Origin: an uncultured Lachnospiraceae bacterium
GTDB taxonomy: Bacteria; Bacillota_A; Clostridia; Lachnospirales; Lachnospiraceae
DNA: 6,241 bases
Direction: 5' to 3'
Assembly (NCBI GenBank): GCA_900556645.1
Contig: USPJ01000083.1
Coordinates: 1-6,241, forward strand
Below are positions 1-5,236 of the stretch, one piece after another; the stretch's first letter is position 1; each line of letters begins with the position of its first letter. The position numbers and the translations under genes were made by a program. A model generated the notes under the pieces. It was given only the letters and a program-made list of their open reading frames with translations, did not search any database and had not been told where the DNA came from.

Positions 1-434
1 AGATTTCAGAATTTATACTGGACAGAGATTACACAGATTATTTCCAGCTTCAGAAAGTACTTTCTGAACTGGTAGAAACAGAGCTTCTGAGAAAGCGAAC
101 AATTTCCAACAGTTCCTATTATGAGATTACGGAAGAGGGAAAAAAGACACTTTCTTATTTTGAAAAAGAACTGTCGGGTGAGATTAAGAACGAAGTAAAA
201 GATTATCTGCAGACGCATGGCGGACAGGTGCAGGAACGCATCCTGACACCGGCAGATTATTATACGACACCACAGGGAAATTATGCAGTGCGTTGCCAGA
301 TCATTGAAAAAGATACGACAGTGCTGGATCTGACACTGGCAGCACCAAGCAGGGAAGCTGCACAGGCGATGTGCCACAGCTGGGCTAAGAAATCACAGGA
401 TATTTATGGAATGCTGATGGGAGAACTGATTTAA
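1..434 (+). CDS. DUF4364 family winged-helix protein, 3' part (5' end outside window)
   Basis: The reading frame is open from base 3 to the TAA at 432-434 and gives 143 residues, starting ISEFILDRDYTDYF and ending GMLMGELI. I recognise the DUF4364 pattern: an N-terminal winged-helix-like part (SEFIL..DYTDYFQLQKVLSEL, then a wing with YYEITEEGKKTL) followed by an alpha/beta C-terminal part (the YYTTPQGNYAVRC region and a final LWxxK-like helix, here SWAKKSQDIYGML). Full-length members are roughly 170-180 residues, so about 30 N-terminal residues and the start codon lie upstream of the window. Proteins of this family are predicted DNA-binding proteins of Clostridia with no established function known to me; a regulatory role is inferred from the fold only. 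The gene converges on rarA and overlaps it by 4 bases. A GTG at 228 could in principle start a shorter product, but the family match upstream of it argues against that. Confidence 0.85.
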   Translation, partial: ISEFILDRDYTDYFQLQKVLSELVETELLRKRTISNSSYYEITEEGKKTLSYFEKELSGEIKNEVKDYLQTHGGQVQERILTPADYYTTPQGNYAVRCQIIEKDTTVLDLTLAAPSREAAQAMCHSWAKKSQDIYGMLMGELI

Positions 435-456
435 TCAGTTCTCCCTTTTATCTTTT
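419..456 (+). terminator. Intrinsic terminator embedded in two convergent overlapping genes
   Basis: The arms 419-429 and 435-445 form a perfect 11-bp stem (GGGAGAACTGA / TCAGTTCTCCC) around the 5-base loop TTTAA; counted as a palindrome the arms extend to 13 bases around base 432. On the + strand the stem is followed at once by the T-rich tract TTTTATCTTTT (446-456), as expected of a Rho-independent terminator for the DUF4364 gene. In the - direction the same hairpin forms but is followed by a mixed sequence without a T run, so termination of rarA there would be weaker or would need another factor. The loop contains both stop codons (+ strand TAA at 432-434; - strand TAA read from 433 to 431). 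Confidence 0.82.
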
Positions 457-1753
457 GTAGATATTCTTTTATCGTTTTTTCGTAGCCAAGATCACCTGGT
501 TCATAGAAATGAGAATCTTCAATCTCTGAAGGAAGATATTGCTGTTCGACATAGTGATCTGGATAATCGTGGGCATATTTGTAGCCGATTCCCTTGCCGA
601 GTTTTTCATGACCACCGTAGTGAGCATCCTGCAGATGGACCGGAACAGTTGTCTGTGTGTGTTTCACAGAATCCATGGCGGCAAAAATGGCATTGACAGC
701 GGCATTACTCTTTGGAGCACATGCCATATAAGTGACTGCCTGAGAAAGGATGATCTGTGATTCCGGCATGCCGACACGTTCAACAGCCTGTGCGGCAGCA
801 ACGGCGACCTGCAATGCCTGTGGATCTGCATTTCCGATATCCTCTGAGGCGAGGATCATGATACGTCGGGCGATGAATTTGACATCTTCTCCGGCGTAGA
901 GCATCTTGGCAAGATAGTAGACTGCTGCATCAGGATCGGAACCACGCATACTTTTGATAAAGGCGGATATGATATCGTAGTGATTGTCGCCTTTTTTGTC
1001 GTACTTGATGACTCGTTTCTGAATACATTCAGACGCAACATCCAGTGTCAGATGAATAGAACCATCTTCGCTTTTGGGGGTAGTAAGGATACCAAGTTCT
1101 ACCGCATTCAGGGCACTGCGGGCATCACCGCCTGCCATATCAGCCAGAAATTCCAGGGCATCGTCATCAATTACGGCGCCATAATTTCCCATGCCTTTAT
1201 CGCAGTCATTTACGGCTCTGAGGATCAGCGTGCGGATATTTTCATTACTGAGAGGTTTCAGTTCAAAAATGATGGAGCGGGAAAGGAGAGCTCCATTTAC
1301 TTCGAAATAAGGATTTTCAGTAGTTGCACCGATCAGAATGATCGTACCGTCCTCCACAAATGGAAGCAGATAATCCTGCTGTCCCTTGTTAAAGCGATGG
1401 ATCTCATCTATAAAAAGGATCGTCCGTCTTCCATACATGCCAAGACTGTTCTTCGCCTGTTCGACCACAGCCTCCATATCCTTTTTTCCGGCGGCAGTTG
1501 CATTGATCGACACAAATTCTGCCTTTGTTGCTCCCGCAATGACCTTTGCAAGTGTGGTTTTTCCGGTACCGGGTGGTCCGTAGAAAATAACCGAACTCAA
1601 CTTGTCTGCCCGGATCGCACGGTAAAGCAGCTTATCCTTTCCGATAATATGTTGCTGTCCCACGACCTCTTCCAACGTTACCGGTCTTAAACGGCTCGCC
1701 AAAGGAGATTCGTTTTGCATATTTTGTTCTCTCATGTAGTCAAATAAATCCAT
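431..1753 (-). CDS. rarA: Replication-associated recombination protein A (AAA+ ATPase RarA/MgsA)
   Basis: This 440-residue protein has the usual length and order of the RarA/MgsA/WRNIP1 family, AAA+ ATPases related to clamp loaders that act in the cytoplasm at stalled or gapped replication forks. Visible motifs are Walker A GPPGTGKTT (residues 59-67), Walker B with DEIH (116-119), sensor 1 IGATTENP (141-148), an arginine finger in LLSRS (R159) and sensor 2 in GDARSALN (R212). The C-terminal tetramerisation part carries the family block HYGGHEKLGKGIGYKYAHDY. The N-terminus MDLFDYMREQ also fits the family. The start at 1753 is preceded by AAGGGG (1760-1765) at good spacing. It follows the deacetylase gene by 75 bases and has a possible promoter in that gap; its stop overlaps the convergent DUF4364 gene. 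All key residues are present, so it is probably functional. Confidence 0.96.
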   Translation of the reverse strand: MDLFDYMREQNMQNESPLASRLRPVTLEEVVGQQHIIGKDKLLYRAIRADKLSSVIFYGPPGTGKTTLAKVIAGATKAEFVSINATAAGKKDMEAVVEQAKNSLGMYGRRTILFIDEIHRFNKGQQDYLLPFVEDGTIILIGATTENPYFEVNGALLSRSIIFELKPLSNENIRTLILRAVNDCDKGMGNYGAVIDDDALEFLADMAGGDARSALNAVELGILTTPKSEDGSIHLTLDVASECIQKRVIKYDKKGDNHYDIISAFIKSMRGSDPDAAVYYLAKMLYAGEDVKFIARRIMILASEDIGNADPQALQVAVAAAQAVERVGMPESQIILSQAVTYMACAPKSNAAVNAIFAAMDSVKHTQTTVPVHLQDAHYGGHEKLGKGIGYKYAHDYPDHYVEQQYLPSEIEDSHFYEPGDLGYEKTIKEYLQKIKGRTD

Positions 1754-1775
1754 TTTTATCCCCTTATCCTTATAA

Positions 1776-1804
1776 AATATACATCATTTTGCAAGTTGAA
1801 GCAA
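1776..1804 (-). promoter_or_regulatory. Possible sigma-A type promoter for rarA
   Basis: Read on the - strand, TTGCTT (1804-1799) and TATATT (1781-1776) are separated by exactly 17 bases. The -10 box matches TATAAT at five of six positions; the -35 box matches TTGACA at only three. Initiation would fall about 7 bases downstream, giving a very short leader that just includes the AAGGGG ribosome binding site in front of rarA. The gap is AT-rich, so a chance match is possible. Confidence 0.4.
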
Positions 1805-1828
1805 TACAAATTTCATTTTTATGGATTT

Positions 1829-2548
1829 TTATTCAAAAATCACCTCATCCACGGTAACAAATTCATAGCCCTGTTTTTCTAAGGCATCAATGATCCCAAG
1901 TGCCGCCTCCACGCTGCTTCTCGATGCATCGTGCAGTAAAATGATGTCGTCTTCTTCCACTGCTTTTACCACCTTTTCTATGACCGTAGACGAACTTCCG
2001 CAGCACCAGTCGAGCGGGTCCACGTCCCAAAGCACGGTCATCATATTCTTCGCACAACTGCATTCCGGTGGCTCATTTCCAAACGGCGGCCTTAAATACT
2101 GCGGATATTCTCCGGTAATCTTATGGATTGCCTCACTTGTCATCCGGATCTGCTTTGCCGCATCCGTTTTAGAAAGGTTCGCTAGATTGACATGGTCATA
2201 GGAGTGATTTCCTATCATATGCCCTTCTTTATGCATGCGTTTTACGATATCGGGATATGCTTCTGCCTGCTTTCCCAACAAAAAAAAGGTTGCCTTTACA
2301 TTCCGTTCCTTCAACCCGTCCAACAATTCTTCCGTGTAATCGGGATCAGGACCGTCATCAAATGTCAATGCCACCTTTTTTGTCTCCTCGTCCTCTCTGG
2401 ACGGCTCCGTTTCTACATTTTTACTCTGGGTAAACACAACTCGCCCTTCTGCCTTCATCTCTTTTAACTTGACTGTCAGCATCTGAAAGGCAAATATCGT
2501 AAGCAATAATAAATTCATACACAATAAAAACTTTGCAGCGTTTTTCAT
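1829..2548 (-). CDS. Membrane-anchored polysaccharide deacetylase (NodB/CE4 family)
   Basis: This 239-residue protein begins with a short basic stretch and a hydrophobic segment (about residues 5-25) without a clear signal peptidase site, so it is probably anchored in the membrane with the catalytic domain outside. The NodB homology domain runs from about residue 58 to 238. Its motifs are TFDDGPD (62-68, with catalytic D64 and metal-binding D65), HSYDH (115-119, the metal-binding histidines), RPPFG (153-157), DPLDW (177-181) and LLHD (204-207, with H206). The full set implies an active metal-dependent N-deacetylase. Peptidoglycan N-acetylglucosamine is the likeliest substrate given the lack of other polysaccharide genes nearby, but chitin oligomers or another glycan cannot be excluded. 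The start has GGAG at 2554-2557, 5 bases upstream. It sits 67 bases after the WYL regulator gene with no terminator seen between them, so read-through is possible. Confidence 0.9.
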   Translation of the reverse strand: MKNAAKFLLCMNLLLLTIFAFQMLTVKLKEMKAEGRVVFTQSKNVETEPSREDEETKKVALTFDDGPDPDYTEELLDGLKERNVKATFFLLGKQAEAYPDIVKRMHKEGHMIGNHSYDHVNLANLSKTDAAKQIRMTSEAIHKITGEYPQYLRPPFGNEPPECSCAKNMMTVLWDVDPLDWCCGSSSTVIEKVVKAVEEDDIILLHDASRSSVEAALGIIDALEKQGYEFVTVDEVIFE

Positions 2549-2615
2549 AGTTGCTCCATGGTTAAACTCTGTATGATTCTATGCTTTTTTTCTTCAACTT
2601 ATGTTCTATCCGTTT

Positions 2616-3605
2616 TCAGGGATATTTTTTTGCCAATTTAGAAATCTCCTGCCGCATCTGCTCCCGGACACTCCATGGAGCCAATATCTCCGCACCGGCT
2701 CCTAATCCCATAATCCATGCAAAAAACTGACGGCTCACTGCCACATCCGCATGGACAATAAAATGTTCCTCATCCTCCGGCTTAAATGTGATTCCTTTGC
2801 CAAAACGGTCCAGCACCACACCTGCCAAATCATTGTGAAAACGTATCTTGACCTTTTCTTCTTTGCCGCCAAACATTCCAAACATTTTTTTCTGGTAAGC
2901 ACTGATGTCGAACTTCTCAAAATGCTCTCTGCCGAATCTCTGCTGTCCTGTCTGCTGAATCTCCAGCATCTTGTCCACCCGGAAATGCTTAATCATCTGT
3001 TCCTTGGCATCAAAGGCAATCAGATAGTAATTTTCATCCGTCCACGTCAATGCCCATGGGGACATAATATAGCGTTCCCCTTCCCGTTTCAGCTCCATTT
3101 CTTTTTTCACATTCCACTGAAAATAAAGAAAACTAATCTGCTGGTTTTCGCTGATGGCATTGTGAATAGCATCCACATTGTAATAGATACTTTCATTCAT
3201 GGTTTTTATCCGGTCTGCCACCACCACCTGTCTTTGGAGCTTTCCTGCCTCATAGCTGCTTGCCAGACTTTCCAGCTTCTTAATCAACTGCCCGGATTTC
3301 TTTTCCGTAATAAACTTGGATGCCTGTACCGCATCCACCAGAAGTTTTAATTCAGGAAGCTCAAACTGACGGCTGCCTAAATAGTAATAGCTGTTACGGT
3401 TGGTCTGCACCTTGATAATATCCATTCCAAAAACTCGTAATGCTTCTATATCACTATAGATACTTTTTCGCTCCGCACTAACCCCATAGGTTTCCAGTGC
3501 CGAAAGTATCTCACTCATGGAAATCGGATGGTCTTCATCTGTACATTCCTGAAATATCTTCATCAGATATAAAAGCTTCAGCTTCTGATTCTCTCCCTTT
3601 GACAT
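2616..3605 (-). CDS. WYL domain-containing transcriptional regulator
   Basis: This 329-residue protein (counted from the ATG at 3605) has an N-terminal helix-turn-helix domain (about residues 5-80, with SAERKSIYSDIEAL at 43-56 as the likely recognition region). A central WYL domain follows, with PWALTW (183-188), ENYYLIAFD (191-199, the degenerate WYL motif as YYL) and HFRVDKM (207-213). The C-terminal WCX-like extension ends at LAKKYP. WYL proteins are transcription factors that sense a ligand, often a nucleic acid or nucleotide, through the WYL pocket; the ligand here is unknown. A Met two codons upstream (3611) is also in frame, but AGGAGG abuts it directly and lies 6 bases from the ATG at 3605, so 3605 is the better start. 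The first 71 bases lie inside the 3' end of the hydrolase gene, which suggests co-transcription and translational coupling. It is a candidate regulator of the upstream acyltransferase-hydrolase genes. Confidence 0.9.
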   Translation of the reverse strand: MSKGENQKLKLLYLMKIFQECTDEDHPISMSEILSALETYGVSAERKSIYSDIEALRVFGMDIIKVQTNRNSYYYLGSRQFELPELKLLVDAVQASKFITEKKSGQLIKKLESLASSYEAGKLQRQVVVADRIKTMNESIYYNVDAIHNAISENQQISFLYFQWNVKKEMELKREGERYIMSPWALTWTDENYYLIAFDAKEQMIKHFRVDKMLEIQQTGQQRFGREHFEKFDISAYQKKMFGMFGGKEEKVKIRFHNDLAGVVLDRFGKGITFKPEDEEHFIVHADVAVSRQFFAWIMGLGAGAEILAPWSVREQMRQEISKLAKKYP

Positions 3606-4533
3606 CCTCATCCTCCTGACCTATCACTTCCAGAAAACGTCCAACCTCTGCCCATGCCCGTTTGGACTCAGGCATCAGCAGCATTGCCATCTGGAACACA
3701 TGGAACATCCCCTCATAAATACTCATCCGCACCTTTACCCCTGCATCCTTTGCCTTTTTAGCCACTCTGGTAGAATCGCTTAACAGCATCTCATAGGAGC
3801 CGGTCTGAATCAACATTGGCGGAAATCCTTCATAATCTCCAAACAATGGCGAAATATATTCATTTGTAGGGTCATTTTCCCCCAAATAGTCCTTATTGTA
3901 TAACAAACTGTCCCTTGTTTTTCCAAACAACGGGTCTTTCTCAAAATTCTCTTCCACAGACTCTCCACTGATGGTCAAGTCCGTCCACGGTGACATGGCA
4001 ATAATTCCCGACGGAAGCGTTTCCCCGTGATTCCTTAACCAGAGGCAAAGTGCCAACGCCAGACCTCCTCCTGCAGAATCTCCTGCCACCACAATCTGTT
4101 CTTCTTTGTATCCCTGCTCCAATATCCAATGATAGGCACTGACTGCATCCTCCAATGCCGCCGGGTAGGGATGCTCCGGTGCTACCCGGTAATCAATGGT
4201 CAATACGCTACAGCCTTTTCCCAATTCACAGTACAATCCTGCAAAGGAACGATATGCATTTTTCATAGCCGCAATATAGCCGCCGCCGTGGAGCTGAAGA
4301 ATGATTCTATCGGATTGCTTCTCTATAGGTTCCAACAGTTCCATGGTAAAGTCCGGCATCTCCAGAATCTGATATTGCAGATGTTCAGGACATTTCCACT
4401 CCGGCTCCAATTCTACAATTTTCTTTCTGAGCTCCCCGCTCTTAACTTTTTTCCCAATCAGCAAATCATTGGAAAAGCGGCTGATTAAGTCTCTTATCAC
4501 TTTTCCCTGAATACTTATTTCTGAATCGTTCAT
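3535..4533 (-). CDS. Alpha/beta hydrolase, hormone-sensitive-lipase (acetylesterase) type
   Basis: This 332-residue protein is an HSL-family (family IV) alpha/beta hydrolase, a cytoplasmic-type carboxylesterase with no signal peptide. The oxyanion-hole motif HGGG is at 82-85, the block DYRVAPEHPYPAALED at 114-129, the nucleophile elbow GDSAGG at 151-156 (Ser153), and the catalytic His in GMFHVF (H278). The third triad member should lie in GSYEMLLSD: the position that is Asp in the DPLRD motif of many relatives is Glu248 here, with Asp253 as the alternative. Residues 1-60 form the usual N-terminal cap. The C-terminal tail after about residue 303 (rich in Glu and Asp) has no clear family counterpart and is the stretch overlapping the WYL gene. 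AGGAGG 4 bases upstream supports the start. The family usually cleaves short or medium-chain acyl esters; next to an acyltransferase it may remove or trim the same acyl group, which is inference. Confidence 0.92.
   Translation of the reverse strand: MNDSEISIQGKVIRDLISRFSNDLLIGKKVKSGELRKKIVELEPEWKCPEHLQYQILEMPDFTMELLEPIEKQSDRIILQLHGGGYIAAMKNAYRSFAGLYCELGKGCSVLTIDYRVAPEHPYPAALEDAVSAYHWILEQGYKEEQIVVAGDSAGGGLALALCLWLRNHGETLPSGIIAMSPWTDLTISGESVEENFEKDPLFGKTRDSLLYNKDYLGENDPTNEYISPLFGDYEGFPPMLIQTGSYEMLLSDSTRVAKKAKDAGVKVRMSIYEGMFHVFQMAMLLMPESKRAWAEVGRFLEVIGQEDEDVKGRESEAEAFISDEDISGMYR
3612..3617 (-). promoter_or_regulatory. Shine-Dalgarno AGGAGG that decides the WYL gene start
   Basis: A perfect AGGAGG (read from 3617 to 3612) lies inside the hydrolase coding sequence. 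It touches the ATG at 3611 with no spacer and is 6 bases from the ATG at 3605. The spacing selects 3605 as the start of the WYL regulator. Confidence 0.85.
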
Positions 4534-4537
4534 GGTA

Positions 4538-4543
4538 CCTCCT
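4538..4543 (-). promoter_or_regulatory. Shine-Dalgarno AGGAGG of the alpha/beta hydrolase gene
   Basis: A perfect AGGAGG (4543 to 4538) lies 4 bases upstream of the ATG at 4533, slightly closer than the ideal. It supports independent, strong initiation on the hydrolase within the operon. Confidence 0.8.
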
Positions 4544-4558
4544 GAAATTTAAAATTTC
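4544..4558. repeat. Short perfect inverted repeat in the 28-base gap between membrane protein and hydrolase genes
   Basis: GAAATTT (4544-4550) and AAATTTC (4552-4558) are perfect inverted arms around a single A. The repeat fills half the gap between the zinc-ribbon gene stop (4562) and the hydrolase ribosome binding site, and directly abuts that AGGAGG. Stem stability is low because only one G-C pair is present, so it is not a terminator. It could be a protein-binding half-site pair, or chance in AT-rich DNA. Confidence 0.35.
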
Positions 4559-4561
4559 AAC

Positions 4562-5236
4562 CTACTTCACATGAAATCTTCGTTTCAATTCCGCCCGTGC
4601 CTTACTGCCTCCGATAATGATGGTTCCGATAAACAGGAAGGTGGAAGCCGCAAAGGCTATCTCACTCAAAAACGGTTTGGTAATAATGCCTTTTTTCCAC
4701 AAAACAATTGGCAGCAAGCTGCACAGAATACAGAAAATCTGAAACAGCAGATAGCTTGGCCAGTTTCGGGAATTGACAATCATCAACAGCAAAATTGCCA
4801 CATCCAGCATGATGACTCCTGCCGGCAATACATAGTTCAAAGACCATCCCCGATATCCGATGACACGGTCTATCATATAAATCAGCACAATGGAAAGTAC
4901 CGTTAACACGATAATCTTTGCCCGGTATCCTGCATCATTCTGAATCACAAATTTCAGCACAAAATAAATATACAGAAATACTCCTGCTGTAATGGCACTC
5001 CACCAAATTTGTTCCTGATGTCTATAATTGATAAACAGCAGCACCGCTTCTGCCAAAATAGCAAGAAATGCATAAATTCTTACAATCAGTCCAAATCGTT
5101 TTTCCCGAATCCAGACGCTGGGATACATGTTTTCACGTTTCGGTTCCTGCTCATCCTCTTCCAGTACGCAGTGGCAAAGAGGACAGACTTTTACCGGATC
5201 TAAAATATTGATATTACAGTTTCTACATTTACTCAT
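4562..5236 (-). CDS. Zinc-ribbon protein with six membrane segments (DUF6320-like)
   Basis: This 224-residue protein starts with a compact zinc ribbon: Cys4-x2-Cys7, then Cys18-x2-Cys21 (CPLC), followed by a charged linker (EEDEQEPKRE). Six hydrophobic segments follow, at about 49-70, 78-98, 107-124, 135-154, 160-179 and 189-209, and then a basic tail (KARAELKRRFHVK) likely on the cytoplasmic side. The layout matches what I remember as DUF6320, a Clostridia family of unknown function often beside an acyltransferase and an alpha/beta hydrolase; the name is from memory. No catalytic motif is visible in the membrane part. The ATG overlaps the acyltransferase stop (ATGAGTAA, 5236-5229), and only a weak GGGGTG lies upstream, which points to translational coupling. 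A scaffold or membrane anchor for the neighbouring enzymes is one possible role, but this is a guess. Confidence 0.8.
   Translation of the reverse strand: MSKCRNCNINILDPVKVCPLCHCVLEEDEQEPKRENMYPSVWIREKRFGLIVRIYAFLAILAEAVLLFINYRHQEQIWWSAITAGVFLYIYFVLKFVIQNDAGYRAKIIVLTVLSIVLIYMIDRVIGYRGWSLNYVLPAGVIMLDVAILLLMIVNSRNWPSYLLFQIFCILCSLLPIVLWKKGIITKPFLSEIAFAASTFLFIGTIIIGGSKARAELKRRFHVK

Noticed and set aside
980..1690. Long + strand open frame (236 codons) antisense to rarA
   Set aside because: It lies wholly within rarA, whose motifs are complete. The translation has no recognisable domain and an odd composition rich in Cys, Ile and Phe, as expected of an antisense shadow.
1824..1841. Hairpin GATTTTT-ATTC-AAAAATC across the deacetylase stop codon as a terminator
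   Set aside because: The 7-bp stem has one G-C pair and no T run follows it on the - strand, so it is too weak to call.
2549..2615. Promoter in front of the deacetylase gene (TAGAAT and TTGAAG on the - strand)
   Set aside because: The two boxes are only about 10 bases apart, and no acceptable -35 box lies 16-18 bases upstream of TAGAAT. I also see no terminator for the WYL gene in this gap.
2751..3350. + strand open frame (199 codons) antisense to the WYL gene
   Set aside because: It is a shadow of the conserved WYL coding sequence, with a low-complexity hydrophobic translation and no family resemblance.
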